DNA of 64,000 nt from Trileptium ribeirensis (GCA_030248225.1 JASANE010018314.1:1-64000); one strand, 5' to 3'; numbered from the stretch's first letter, positions 1 through 12,885 are shown. Notes: generated by a model from the sequence alone, not told the origin. Numbers and translations: made by a program.

Positions 1-1181
1 TATCGCTCGTGTTTTTAGTCTTTGAAAGACAGAGGCAGATGTCAATCATCTTCTAATCCATACACGTTAATCGCGATATCGTTTTGTCGCTCGAAACGTG
101 GAATATCATGTAATTTGACTGGGTACTCGATACCGGTCATATCGATGTCTTGTTCAAAAGGTTCGTAATTGATGACACGTTCTGCATGCTGCTTTTTGCT
201 TCGACAATGAATTGCCGCCAAAATCGACCATAAGAAACATTTAGAGTCATTGTTCTGAATATTGAGCACCGCCCGTTTCTTTCGAATGTTATAGGGTAAT
301 TCCACTTATTACTACGCCCGAAGCGGTTGATAAACGCTGATGTGAACGTCACCATGTTTGACGTCTTGTAGTATCCAACCGGAGCCCCGCGCTTCGAAGT
401 CCTCGAATTTCTTTATGATTTCATGTTGTACTATTCTAATTTCTTCTTTGATACTCGCCCCCGGTAGTATTGATCGCGACTTTGTGTTGAAGTGTGCCGT
501 CATGCTTGAACCATCAATCTTGGTGAGCGTGCATTGAATACTGATCCATAACTTTATGCCGCGCTCCCGTCGCCGTTGTAGTAAGTTTTCCAAAAGCGGT
601 TGACACTGCTCAAGAAAGATTGAAAGATCTTTTACGTTGTCTTTGGGTATGATGTAGTAGCTCTTGAGGTATCCTTTGAGAGCGACGATCCACTGCATTA
701 GACTGACTGATTCGGTTTGATCCACGATCGTTGATTGTTGATTGCACCCATTGATTGCGTTAGCCATTGCCATTATCTCGTCAAGATCATCTTCATCGCG
801 CCGCTTCTTCGCTGGGGGTTCCTCTGCTCTTTGACTGTGCTCGACCGCTAGCTGCTGTTGCCTCGCTGATTCTGACGGTACCGCGTACGTTCGTTTGTTT
901 TCTTGCTGCATCGTTTTTATATCACATTTCAGCTTGTCTGTTACCCCGTTTGACTGCCCTGCCACTGCTTCGCTTGATTTCTCCACCATTCCTCCGTTTG
1001 ACTGCGCTGTACTACCATGGAACTTTGTTATGTGCCGGTTTAGATTGTCCTTCCGAGTGAACGTCTTGCTGCATTGACCGCACTTGAAAACCGATCCATC
1101 ACCGTGCTTTTCCCGTTGGTGTCTTCCCATGTGATCACGTCGCGTGAATTCCATTTTGCAAATATCACATGCGAATGCCAT
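1..1181 (-). pseudogene. Polinton element A: start of DNA polymerase B with N-terminal zinc fingers (cut by window edge)
   Basis: ATG at 1181 on the minus strand opens a 289-residue frame. Two C2H2 fingers fill roughly residues 5-57 (CDIC...H, CGQC...H), followed by a polar Gln/Lys-rich linker with a basic AKKRR patch. A domain shared with element B follows (IKLWISIQ, EARGSGWILQ, HGDVHISVY). At 306-314 three stop codons stand in a row, then the frame stays open to 42 with polymerase-like sequence (LNIQNNDSKCF, PVKLHDIPRFE) and meets further stops at the window edge. Element B has matching blocks in the same order ahead of its exonuclease motif, so this is the start of a Polinton protein-primed polymerase and not a host zinc-finger gene. 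The tandem stops show it is dead. The rest lies left of the window. Confidence 0.82.
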
Positions 1182-1292
1182 TGCTTTTTAAGGAATTATA
1201 ATGCTAATAAGTAGTTGTCTATTTAATAATTATCCCAGAGCGTATAGTTACTAAAATTAAACCGACTAATCTGTAGCGATGTAAAGCCAAAA

Positions 1293-1327
1293 TGAAGTGA
1301 AATCACAAAGTGCAGCCCATTTATATA
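1293..1327 (-). promoter_or_regulatory. TATA/initiator promoter of element A polymerase
   Basis: Reading the minus strand, TATATAAAT starts at 1327 and a TCATTTTG initiator-like site lies near 1295. The first T of TATAAA is about 32 bases before the initiator A. The polymerase ATG follows about 110 bases later. The layout matches three promoters in element B, which have 34-base spacing and TCAGTTTG. Assigned by comparison; transcription is inferred. Confidence 0.55.
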
Positions 1328-1429
1328 GCTGTAGTTTTGACAAGGTGCCAACATGGTTGCTTTTCGGAAGTTGGGGAACTTCTGACGGGGGGATGATATT
1401 AAACAGTGTACCACGTTTTGGGTATGACT

Positions 1430-1684
1430 GAAAATAACATTAGCTATATGGACGTGTTTTCCAATCACCAAATAACGTGCCGCTCGTACGGATGTGTTTC
1501 CGAGTCGAAAATAATACATTACCCTTATTATTGTGTTTCGCTGTCGAAAATAATGTGCCGCCTATATGAGCATGTTTTCCACTCGCAAATAATGTGCCGC
1601 CTTTACACGTGTGTTTTCAAGCCGAAAATAATGCACAACCCTTACAGCTGTGTTTGTAAGTCGAAAATAATGCACAATATCTAG
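1430..1684. repeat. ~39-bp tandem repeat next to element A
   Basis: Six to seven diverged copies of a 39-base unit, each starting GAAAATAAT and containing GTGCCGCC and a TGTTTTC or TGTGTTT block. It lies about 100 bp outside the polymerase promoter, between the gene and the presumed right end of element A, and may be a subterminal repeat of that element. The plus-strand reading frame across it is a by-product of the 39-bp period. Confidence 0.75.
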
Positions 1685-2995
1685 TTATGTTAAGACGCAA
1701 TTATATATGTTTATATATGTCACCCATATATATGTCTATATAACTGTATATTATCAAATCCTAAGCTTTAATAACGAACTGGTATATTTCCTGGTCATAT
1801 CTATGACATATGAGTCAAGAAGAGAAATCCGACGCAGTAACAATTAAAACAGGAAAAGCGCTCGCTTCCCCCATGCATACTAGAATTATTGTATTTCGAA
1901 ATATCATTGCGACATCGTGATTATTGACGCTGACGTCATTATATTTTCCGTTTCTTGGCGCCGCAAAACTAACTATAATTAAAACTGAGCACATATATAT
2001 GTTTATATCACCTCAGAAAGATTATATATTTTTTCACATATGTACATAAATAAGTAAGCATACGTTGTTAATATATATACACATTATTCACATATATATT
2101 TTTAAAATTGCTCATAAATATAAAAACATTGTTTATTATATAAAATTTAAAACCTCTACTTACACCTAAAAGCCTTATTAGACATATTATACGTGTCCAC
2201 GCGTATGTACAACAAACATATTGGACCAATATAAATGATATATCACATCTTTGCGATTGAATTGAAACATTAATTTGTCATAAGTTTTTATGTGTGTATT
2301 TTGTATATATGTTTATGTTTCTATGTGTATCTATAATTTTATATTTAAATATGCTACACATATATACCTATAAGCAGCGCCCATCCTGAACACATACCTT
2401 CATCACCCCAACCTCCTCCCGGGAGGGGGGCCAAACGCCCATTTTTCATCTACTACTAGGTTGGGTTATCTCAAGAGGGTAGAGACATTTTGGGGAGGTC
2501 GTCAGGGTAAAAATTTTGAGTTTTTTTGGACTCAAAATTTTTTCGAATTTTTGCCAAATTTCTTTCGATTTTTGCCAATTAATACTCACTTCTTGTTAAA
2601 TTCGATCCATTTTTGTTCATTTCCCTTGGACTTTTACGTATTTTTCCCAAAATTTGCGCATGCCTTGACCGCGCAGGGCGCCGTGTACCAACAAGGATGG
2701 TGGTACCCTCAGTTAGTAGAGCAGACCCTCAGGGTTAGGGGAGTCTGAGGCCTCAGTGGGGTAGCCCCATGCACACCTGCTTCGTCATCTATGACGATAG
2801 CCGAATATTACTTGAAAGCTGTCATCATGTTTGCCGTCTTCTGCCAGCAAAAGACAATATTGTTCAAGCCAAATACAACAATATTATGGCAATATTCATT
2901 GCATAGAATATAACGATTTTATACGTTACATTTACACGTTAAATGGATGTTGCAAAACTAAAATACGAAGAATTTATTCGCAGATAATGATTACC
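1685..2995. other. AT-rich non-coding stretch; presumed end of element A inside
   Basis: No gene is supported. 1690-2380 is very AT-rich with many TATATG and ATATAT runs. 2390-2760 is a more GC-rich block with a T-rich core built of repeated TTTTTGCCAA, resembling the block at 48780-49020. No clear terminal inverted repeat of element A was found. Confidence 0.5.
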
Positions 2996-2998
2996 ACC

Positions 2999-3398
2999 GA
3001 ACATCGGAATGAACCTCGGAGCGGAATGAACCTCGGAGCGGAATGAACCTCGGAGCAGAATGAACCTCGGAGCGGTATGAACCTCGGATCGGAATGAACC
3101 TCGCAGCGGAATGAACCTTGGAGCGGAATGAACCTCGGAGCAGAATGAACCTCGGAGCGGTATGAACCTTGGAGCGGAATGAACCTCGGAACGGAATGAA
3201 CCTTGGAGCAGAATGAACCTCGGAGCGGAATGAACCTCGGAGCGGAATGAACCTCAGAGCGGAATGAACCTCGGAGCGGGATGAACCTCGGAGCGGAATG
3301 AACCTCGGAGCGGAATGAACCGCGGAGTGGAATGAACCTTGGAGCGGAATGAACCTCGGAGCGGAATGAACCTCGGAGCGGAATGAACCTCGGAGCCC
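2999..3398. repeat. 17-bp minisatellite, about 24 copies
   Basis: Tandem array of GGAATGAACCTCGGAGC with scattered single-base variants (GGTATGAACC, CTTGGAGC, CTCGGATC). Three units make 51 bp, so all frames read as a 17-residue periodic peptide on the minus strand (motif PRFIPLRGSFRSEVHSA). The long minus-strand frame at 2991-3416 follows from this period and has no domain. Confidence 0.95.
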
Positions 3399-4812
3399 AC
3401 TTCTATACAGCCGCAATCTGGAAAATCAGTGTTGAAACGCCGAAATTCAAAACAAAGCAAATTGCTTGGATGTTCAAACTTCCTCCGTTTTGTGTACTCG
3501 AGCTCTAAATGCAAAGGAGTGTTTCATACTCTTTTAACGTGCGTTTGTTGGTCTTGCATCTGTTGCATCTTACACATGTTTGTGGACGACAGTAGATACC
3601 ATGTGAGTTGATTTGAGCAAAACATAATCCGAGATCACTGGAGACAGCTAAAAGGCGTAAATCGAAAATCATGACTGTTTATCTTGTCGGGCGGTCTTAA
3701 CTGCGGAAACCCAAATCAGTCCACTACTCGTCCAGCTTACTGTGCAAATACATTATTGAATCCACGCCATATATATATATATGATCACATTATCCAAATT
3801 TGCTTTACACACAAACTGAAAACTTATGCGTCGTTTGCGCTACAGAAGACGCCACGTGTTAAAGTGTTGTCCACCAATAGCCTACTTCAATATCATTAAT
3901 TTAATGTTTAGATCTGCCTTTTTTACTGACAGAATTGGATAAAATACATAAACACATTAGATAAGGTGTTTGAATAACAGTATAGTTTAGCTGATACCAT
4001 AGAAGTATTTTAAAATTCTATGGTGTACTCTACACCACATCAGTACCCACACAACACTGCATACTACATTTGAAATACTATTAGAAACACTATGGTGTCG
4101 AAGGCATCATATAATGGATGGAGGCAGAAACACATACGGTGGACAAAGCTTTCACATGTCGAGTCCTTTATAACGTAACGTAAACTTTACATCGGTCAAT
4201 ATCCCAAAGCTTCAGGAGAACGTCCTCCATTTCGTCTTGGTCGTCTAGACACGTCACTTTGCCGCGAACGCAAACACTTTGTTTCGAGATTACGTGGGCT
4301 AGCAAATTGTCGACTGGCTCTATGGACAAAAAGTAAATCCAAAAATGAGTACTGAAACGAATTATGAGTATTTCAATATACTCGGTATGGCGGGTTCTCC
4401 CAAACAGTGCCCTTCAACAATGGTCCCTGACTTCAACAATGGTTACATCTCGTTTTTGCAATATTCGAAACCATTGGATGGTGAGATGTTACGATGGAAA
4501 ACTTTTTGTAGTCAGATCTTTGTATCTTCCCGTTTTTTCTTTCTAAAAACGCCCAGCAATTCTATTCTGACATGAATTTGTTTTCCAACACTGTTTCTTA
4601 AATTATCAAATTTGATTGTCTTCAATATCTTCATACAAAATTATGTTGTAAAAATTGTTTGAATTGATGTGTTTGATATTTGCCAGAAGTCTGTTTTTTC
4701 GAAACGCGACAGCGGACATTCTGAGTTATGATAACATTGTCGCGAAAATTGGCCCCATTGTCGCCAGAATTGGCACAAGGAACAGTCTTAATGAATACGC
4801 AGGGCATTGGAG
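3399..4812. other. No recognised gene
   Basis: Short frames only. Scattered TCTATGGTGT motifs occur around 4000-4110. The stretch 4700-4812 has a diverged direct copy at about 5490-5575, on the other side of the foldback element, sharing the ATAACATTGTCGC and CTTAATGAATA blocks. Confidence 0.5.
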
Positions 4813-5460
4813 TGGGTTAAAAATTCGGGTTCTTTTTCATTACCCTCTCCCAGCCCGCAATTGCCCAAAAATAATCAGATTCTGGAAATTTCGGTATTTT
4901 TGTGATCCTCGAGACCTCCCCTGACTATTTCAACCAAAAATCGAATTTTTTAAATTTTAGATTTTTTCGGGTCCCAAGGGTCCCCCAAAGGAACCTAAAA
5001 ATTTTTTAAAAAAAAATTGGATTGTTACCCACCATTAGACGAGGCTTGACGAGCTGAGTCTAATGGTGTTATTTCTAACGGGATCCGATAACGGTGTCCT
5101 AACTTATGGCCAAATACTGTTCAATTGCTGAGCCTCTCAGCCGCAGATAGTTTTTGGCCATAACTTAGGATCCGGATACCGGATTCCGTTAAAAATACCC
5201 GCCAAGCCGCGTCAAATGGTGGGTAAGAATCTAATTTTTAAGAAAAAAATTTTTTGGGTTCCCGAGGGGGGATTCTTGGGACCCGAAAAATCTAATATTT
5301 CAAAAATTCTATTTTTTTGGTTGGAATGATCAGGGGAGGTCTCGAGGATCACAAAAATACCTAAATTTGCAGAATCTGACCATTTCTGGGCAACCGCGGG
5401 CTGGGGGGATAATGGAAAAGAACCAAAATTCGGCCTTAAGGTGGGTTAAAATTTACCCGT
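4813..5460. mobile_element. Foldback element (near-complete palindrome)
   Basis: The two halves are inverted copies of each other around a centre near 5138. Matching blocks include GTGATCCTCGAGACCTCCCC (left, 4900-4920) against its reverse complement near 5335, TCGGGTCCCAAG at 4968 against its complement near 5282, and GTTATGGCCAAA-type sequence on both sides of the centre. The outer ends read GTGGGTTAAA. There is no coding capacity. It is probably a non-autonomous inverted-repeat transposon; a superfamily cannot be named because no clean target duplication was seen. Confidence 0.75.
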
Positions 5461-6091
5461 CCTTGCCATACCACTCCAATTCTCTACCGCATCTGACTGG
5501 ACATTCTCAGTTGTCATAACATTGTCGCAAAAGCCTTAATGAATATCTGAATACGCAAAACTCAGGTTTACAGAACACAGGCTTGGGTTAAAAATACGGT
5601 CATCGGGTTGGTTAAAATTTACCCGTCTCTTGATACTTATTTGTTGGCGCACTTCTGTCTCGCAAGACATATATTTACGGTGTTTGCAAGCCTGTTATGC
5701 TTGTGGCGACCCGGGAGCCTATGCCCACTTTAGTGTTGTCATCGTAATCACCGTAGCCAGAAAATCTTTCTGCCGCATATGATTGTATAAAGTTTACGTT
5801 TTAACGGCAAAACTAAAGTGAGAAGTTAATTCAAACGAGAACTCCGTAATAGTTACCGGAAAAGTGTCTGAATGCGTTGCTGTTTGTGCCATAGCAATAC
5901 TGCGTGACAACCTGGGGTTTTTGCTCAAATGACAAAATAACTAATTGCCACAACCAGACGAGCCATGACAATATGGTATTGTCGGAAACTGCATTCATTT
6001 GCCATTTAGCTCCATTCCGTTTGCCGAAAATATTTAATTAAATATGCTCAGCTTCTGCTGCTGTGTAAAATATATTTCGGCAAAAGAGCTA
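5461..6091. other. No recognised gene
   Basis: Unique-looking AT-rich sequence with short frames only. 5575-5635 repeats the GGTTAAAATTTACCCGTC motif found at the right edge of the preceding foldback element. Confidence 0.45.
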
Positions 6092-6431
6092 AAGGCGTGC
6101 TCCCACGCTCAAACTTTTTGCTCAAATTTGATCAACATTTGAGCTCAAATTTTGCTCAAATTTGATCAACATTTGAGCCCAAATTTTGCTCAAATTTTGA
6201 TCAAAATTTGAAAGCATCTTTTCTGCATTTTTTTGAAAGTTTAAACGTGTGAACACTGTTCAAACTTTTCATGAATATTCCTGTACCAATCATGGGCGAG
6301 ATGTATTATCTGTAAAAGTTTGAACTCAAATTTTGATCTAAAATTCTAAAATATCGCAATTTTTATTAAAAAATCACCATCAAATTTTCATCAAAATTTG
6401 AGCAAAAAATTTGAGCGTGTGAACACGCCTT
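6092..6431. mobile_element. MITE, ~340 bp, termini AAGGCGTG...CACGCCTT
   Basis: Termini are inverted (AAGGCGTGCTCCCACGCTC at left, GAGCGTGTGAACACGCCTT at right) and the interior is an inverted array of CAAATTTTGATC and TTTGAGCTCAAA words. A second, diverged copy lies at 56727-57014. No coding capacity. Target duplication is ambiguous, possibly TA. Confidence 0.8.
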
Positions 6432-6795
6432 ATATTAACACATGAAAATGAGAAAATAAACTAAGAAATGTTTGGCGGAGACTTATTTTTAGAAGACATT
6501 GTTCGCGTGAGCTTATTTAGGAAGAATTCACCGTATTTTAAATTTAATACAACCTGGCTTTTTGAAATACGCTAAGTTAAAAAAGATTTTCATTTTCTTT
6601 GCGAGCATATCTTCTCTACTTTTTCATAACCAGAAACACGACAGCGGGGCGGAGATATACACCAACGATAAAGAGGTAAATGTGAGTGTAACAGCTGAAG
6701 TTCATCGGACCGATGTTATGCAAAAACATCGTTAAGAATATTTAACAGCCATGACATTGTGGAGCTTCGCGTTTCACTGTAAAGTTTTTTGACGG
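6432..6795. other. No recognised gene; left edge of the 196-bp array
   Basis: AT-rich sequence without a supported gene. On the minus strand this is directly downstream of the last copy of the signal-peptide exon in the array, so the next exon, if there is one, would be looked for from here leftwards. None was recognised. Confidence 0.4.
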
Positions 6796-9700
6796 GATTT
6801 TTTGTTTGGTGAATCTTCAAAGCGAAACGCCAAAACTTACCCGGAATTTTCATAGATTCGGTGTCGATGCTTATTGCATCGCCATATATTCCGCCGAAAA
6901 CGCACAGCATTGCTATAGAAACAACGACCGATGTGATGGCATATACATCCATTTGATTGAATAGATTATGTTATGTTAACGTTGTAAATGTTCTTTTAGT
7001 TTTGGTGAATTTTCAAAGCGAAACGCCAAAACTTACCCGGAATTTTCATAGATTCGGTGTCGATGCTTATTGCATCGCCATATATTCCGCCGAAAACGCA
7101 CAGCATTGCTATAGAAACAACGACCGATGTGATGGCATATACATCCATTTGATTGAATAGATTATGTTATGTTAACGTTGTAAATGTTCTTTTAGTTTTG
7201 GTGAATTTTCAAAGCGAAACGCCAAAACTTACCCGGAATTTTCATAGATTCGGTGTCGATGCTTATTGCATCGCCATATATTCCGCCGAAAACGCACAGC
7301 ATTGCTACAGAAACAACGACCGATGTGATGGCATATACATCCATTTGATTGAATAGATTATGTTATGTTAACGTTGTAAATGTTCTTTTAGTTTTGGTGA
7401 ATTTTCAAAGCGAAACGCCAAAACTTACCCGGAATTTTCATAGATTCGGTGTCGATGCTTATTGCATCGCCATATATTCCGCCGAAAACGCACAGCATTG
7501 CTACAGAAACAACGACCGATGTGATGGCATATACATCCATTTGATTGAATAGATTATGTTATGTTAACGTTGTAAATGTTCTTTTAGTTTTGGTGAATTT
7601 TCAAAGCGAAACGCCAAAACTTACCCGGAATTTTCATAGATTCGGTGTCGATGCTTATTGCATCGCCATATATTCCGCCGAAAACGCACAGCATTGCTAC
7701 AGAAACAACGACCGATGTGATGGCATATACATCCATTTGATTGAATAGATTATGTTATGTTAACGTTGTAAATGTTCTTTTAGTTTTGGTGAATTTTCAA
7801 AGCGAAACGCCAAAACTTACCCGGAATTTTCATAGATTCGGTGTCGATGCTTATTGCATCGCCATATATTCCGCCGAAAACGCACAGCATTGCTACAGAA
7901 ACAACGACCGATGTGATGGCATATACATCCATTTGATTGAATAGATTATGTTATGTTAACGTTGTAAATGTTATTTTAGTTTTGGTGAATTTTCAAAGCG
8001 AAACGCCAATACTTACCCGGAATTTTCATAGATTCGGTGTCGATGCTTATTGCATCGCCATATATTCCGCCGAAAACGCACAGCATTGCTATAGAAACAA
8101 CGACCGATGTGATGGCATATACATCCATTTGATTGAATAGATTATGTTATGTTAACGTTGTAAATGTTCTTTTAGTTTTGGTGAATTTTCAAAGCGAAAC
8201 GCCAAAACTTACCCGGAATTTTCATAGATTCGGTGTCGATGCTTATTGCATCGCCATATATTCCGCCGAAAACGCACAGCATTGCTACAGAAACAACGAC
8301 CGATGTGATGGCATATACATCCATTTGATTGAATAGATTATGTTATGTTAACGTTGTAAATGTTCTTTTAGTTTTGGTGAATTTTCAAAGCGAAACGCCA
8401 AAACTTACCCGGAATTTTCATAGATTCGGTGTCGATGCTTATTGCATCGCCATATATTCCGCCGAAAACGCACAGCATTGCTACAGAAACAACGACCGAT
8501 GTGATGGCATATACATCCATTTGATTGAATAGATTATGCTATGTTAACGTTGTAAATGTTCTTTTAGTTTTGGTGAATTTTCAAAGCGAAACGCCAAAAC
8601 TTACCTGGAATTTTCATAGATTCGGTGTCGATGCTTATTGCATCGCCATATATTCCGCCGAAAACGCACAGCATTGCTACAGAAACAACGACCGATGTGA
8701 TGGCATATACATCCATTTGATTGAATAGATTATGTTATGTTAACGTTGTAAATGTTCTTTTAGTTTTGGTGAATTTTCAAAGCGCAAACGCCAAAACTTA
8801 CCCGGAATTTTCATAGATTCGGTGTCGATGCTTATTGCATCGCCATATATTCCGCCGAAAACGCACAGCATTGCTACAGAAACAACGACCGATGTGATGG
8901 CATATACATCCATTTGATTGAATAGATTATGTTATGTTAACGTTGTAAATGTTCTTTTAGTTTTGGTGAATTTTCAAAGCGAAACGCCAAAACTTACCCG
9001 GAAGTTACATAGAGTAGGTGTCTAGTCTTATTGCAACTCCATATATTCCGCCGAAAACGCACAGCATTGCTACAGAAACAACGACCGATGTGATGGCATA
9101 TACATCCATTTGATTGAATAGATTATGTTATGTTAACGTTGTAAATGTTCTTTTAGTTTTGGTGAATTTTCAAAGCGAAACGCCAAAACTTACCCGGAAT
9201 TTTCATAGATTCGGTGTCGATGCTTATTGCATCGCCATATATCCGCCGAAAACGCACAGCATTGCTACAGAAACAACGACCGATGTGATGGCATATACAT
9301 CCATTTGATTGAATAGATTATGTTATGTTAACGTTGTAAATGTTCTTTTAGTTTTGGTGAATTTTCAAAGCGAAACGCCAAAACTTACCCGGAATTTTCA
9401 TAGATTCGGTGTCGATGCTTATTGCATCGCCATATATTCCGCCGAAAACGCACAGCATTGCTACAGAAACAACGACCGATGTGATGGCTTATACATCCAT
9501 TTGATTGAATAGATTATGTTATGTTAACGTTGTAAATGTTCTTTTAGTTTTGGTGAATTTTCAAAGCGAAACGCCAAAACTTACCCGGAATTTTCATAGA
9601 TTCGGTGTCGATGCTTATTGCATCGCCATATATTCCGCCGAAAACGCACAGCATTGCTACAGAAACAACGACCGATGTGATGGCATATACATCCATTTGA

Positions 9701-12483
9701 TTGAATAGATTATGTTATGTTAACGTTGTAAATGTTCTTTTAGTTTTGGTGAATTTTCAAAGCGAAACACCAAAACTTACCCGGAATTTTCATAGATTCG
9801 GTGTCGATGCTTATTGCATCGCCATATATTCCGCCGAAAACGCACAGCATTGCTACAGAAACAACGACCGATGTGATGGCATATACATCCATTTGATTGA
9901 ATAGATTATGTTATGTTAACGTTGTAAATGTTCTTTTAGTTTTGGTGAATTTTCAAAGCGAAACGCCAAAACTTACCCGGAATTTTCATAGATTCGGTGT
10001 CGATGCTTATTGCATCGCCATATATTCCGCCGAAAACGCACAGCATTGCTATAGAAACAACGACCGATGTGATGGCATATACATCCATTTGATTGAATAG
10101 ATTATGTTATGTTAACGTTGTAAATGTTCTTTTAGTTTTGGTGAATTTTCAAAGCGAAACGCCAAAACTTACCCGGAATTTTCATAGATTCGGTGTCGAT
10201 GCTTATTGCATCGCCATATATTCTGCCGAAAACGCACAGCATTGCTATAGAAACAACGACCGATGTGATGGCATATACATCCATTTGATTGAATAGATTA
10301 TGTTATGTTAACGTTGTAAATGTTCTTTTAGTTTTGGTGAATTTTCAAAGCGAAACGCCAAAACTTACCCGGAATTTTCATAGATTCGGTGTCGATGCTT
10401 ATTGCATCGCCATATATTCCGCCGAAAACGCACAGCATTGCTACAGAAACAACGACCGATGTGATGGCATATACATCCATTTGATTGAATAGATTATGTT
10501 ATGTTAACGTTGTAAATGTTCTTTTAGTTTTGGTGAATTTTCAAAGCGAAACGCCAAAACTTACCCGGAATTTTCATAGATTCGGTGTCGATGCTTATTG
10601 CATCGCCATATATTCCGCCGAAAACGCACAGCATTGCTACAGAAACAACGACCGATGTGATGGCATATACATCCATTTGATTGAATAGATTATGTTATGT
10701 TAACGTTGTAAATGTTCTTTTAGTTTTGGTGAATTTTCAAAGCGAAACGCCAAAACTTACCCGGAATTTTCATAGATTCGGTGTCGATGCTTATTGCATC
10801 GCCATATATTCCGCCGAAAACGCACAGCATTGCTATAGAAACAACGACCGATGTGATGGCATATACATCCATTTGATTGAATAGATTATGTTATGTTAAC
10901 GTTGTAAATGTTCTTTTAGTTTTGGTGAATTTTCAAAGCGAAACGCCAAAACTTACCCGGAATTTTCATAGATTCGGTGTCGATGCTTATTGCATCGCCA
11001 TATATTCCGCCGAAAACGCACAGCATTGCTACAGAAACAACGACCGATGTGATGGCATATACATCCATTTGATTGAATAGATTATGTTATGTTAACGTTG
11101 TAAATGTTCTTTTAGTTTTGGTGAATTTTCAAAGCGAAACGCCAAAACTTACCCGGAATTTTCATAGATTAGGTGTCGATGCTTATTGCATCGCCATATA
11201 TTCCGCCGAAAACGCACAGCATTGCTACAGAAACAACGGCCGATGTGATGGCATATACATCCATTTGATTGAATAGATTATGTTATGTTAACGTTGTAAA
11301 TGTTCTTTTAGTTTTGGTGAATTTTCAAAGCGAAACGCCAAAACTTACCCGGAATTTTCATAGATTCGGTGTCGATGCTTATTGCATCGCCATATATTCC
11401 GCCGAAAACGCACAGCATTGCTATAGAAACAACGACCTATGTGATGGCATATACATCCATTTGATTGAATAGATTATGTTATGTTAACGTTATAAATGTT
11501 CTTTTAGTTTTGGTGAATTTTCAAAGCGAAACGCCAAAACTTACCCGGAATTTTCATAGATTCGGTGTCGATGCTTATTGCATCGCCATATATTCCGCCG
11601 AAAACGCACAGCATTGCTATAGAAACAACGACCGATGTGATGGCATATACATCCATTTGATTGAATAGATTATGTTATGTTAACGTTGTAAATGTTCTTT
11701 TAGTTTTGGTGAATTTTCAAAGCGAAACGCCAAAACTTACCCGGAATTTTCATAGATTCGGTGTCGATGCTTATTGCATCGCCATATATTCCGCCGAAAA
11801 CGCACAACATTGCTACAGAAACAACGACCGATGTGATGGCATATACATCCATTTGATTGAATAGATTATGTTATGTTAACGTTGTAAATGTTCTTTTAGT
11901 TTTGGTGAATTTTCAAAGCGAAACGCCAAAACTTACCCGGAATTTTCATAGATTCGGTGTCGATGCTTATTGCATCGCCATATATTCCGCCGAAAACGCA
12001 CAGCATTGCTATAGAAACAACGACCGATGTGATGGCATATACATCCATTTGATTGAATAGATTATGTTATGTTAACGTTGTAAATGTTCTTTTAGTTTTG
12101 GTGAATTTTCAAAGCGAAACGCCAAAACTTACCCGGAATTTTCATAGATTCGGTGTCGATGCTTATTGCATCGCCATATATTCCGCCGAAAACGCACAGC
12201 ATTGCTATAGAAACAACGACCGATGTGATGGCATATACATCCATTTGATTGAATAGATTATGTTATGTTAACGTTGTAAATGTTCTTTTAGTTTTGGTGA
12301 ATTTTCAAAGCGAAACGCCAAAACTTACCCGGAATTTTCATAGATTCGGTGTCGATGCTTATTGCATCGCCATATATTCCGCCGAAAACGCACAGCATTG
12401 CTACAGAAACAACGACCGATGTGATGGCATATACATCCATTTGATTGAATAGATTATGTTATGTTAACGTTGTAAATGTTCTT
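6796..12483 (-). repeat. 196-bp tandem array, ~29 copies, each with a putative signal-peptide exon
   Basis: The unit is 196 bp and about 29 copies run head to tail, differing by a few substitutions (for example GCTATAG/GCTACAG). One copy has a 1-bp insertion (near 8785), one lacks a base (near 9242), and one has a diverged patch at 9003-9045. On the minus strand every unit has an ATG followed by about 37 codons with a short N-region, a hydrophobic core (TSVVVSIAMLCVFGGIYG) and a polar tail, ending at CCGG|GTAAGT, a consensus splice donor. The plus strand is also open but starts at TTG, not ATG. The near identity points to recent expansion or homogenisation. Confidence 0.9.
6841..6952 (-). CDS. 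Putative secretory signal-peptide exon (leftmost copy of the array)
   Basis: ATG at 6952-6950 opens about 37 codons: a short N-region MDVYAI, a hydrophobic segment of about 18 residues, a plausible cleavage site after GDA, and the tail SIDTESMKIP. It ends at a strong GTAAGT donor (6840-6835). This copy lies closest to the downstream side, so it is the natural one to splice onward. Sequence past the donor is no longer repeat and shows no obvious next exon. No family is recognised. It could be the first exon of a small secreted protein gene, or a chance frame fixed in a satellite; the combination of ATG, signal-like core and donor favours the first. Confidence 0.45.
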
Positions 12484-12885
12484 TGTATATATGAATCAAC
12501 CGCACATGGTTTAGTCTCAAATAAGATAGATCGTTAATAATTCGGTTGGTTTTGTTAGTGTTGCTGCTTCAAATATGCCGCTATTGATGGAAAGATTTGC
12601 TGGTAAATTCGTTATTTACTAGATAAAACAATTCTCTGTAATAGAGATAAATAGGCAAAGCAAATATGCTGAAGTAATTTTCTTAAAACAAGATAAAAAG
12701 AATTGACGTTGCCAACCGACAGCGATTTCAGACGAAAAAACTTCGTTACCAACTAAGATCGAATGCTGTCTCTCACAGGTCATCCTGGTCGGCATAATAT
12801 GACCGAGAGTTGCCTATTTCAGAACACCAAAACAGGCCACTGATGCCTTGGATGGAGGAAACGCGGTCCCACGGTTCAACGTATT
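12484..12885. other. Right flank of the 196-bp array; possible promoter side
   Basis: Unique sequence. Read on the minus strand it lies upstream of the first array unit and has a TATATA-type motif at about 12485-12491, roughly 55 bases before the first ATG of the array. This could be the promoter of the ancestral exon (inference). No gene seen. Confidence 0.35.

Noticed and set aside
312..1181. Host C2H2 zinc-finger gene
   Set aside because: The downstream part matches the front of element B's polymerase, so it is a Polinton polymerase start.
2991..3514. Long minus-strand ORFs rich in PRFIPLRGSF
   Set aside because: They follow from a 17-bp minisatellite, which keeps all frames open when no stop occurs in the unit.
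6957..12452. 28 identical 67-residue plus-strand ORFs in the 196-bp array
   Set aside because: They start at TTG, not ATG, and each runs one codon into the next unit, so they are by-products of the repeat. The minus-strand ATG-to-donor exon is better supported.
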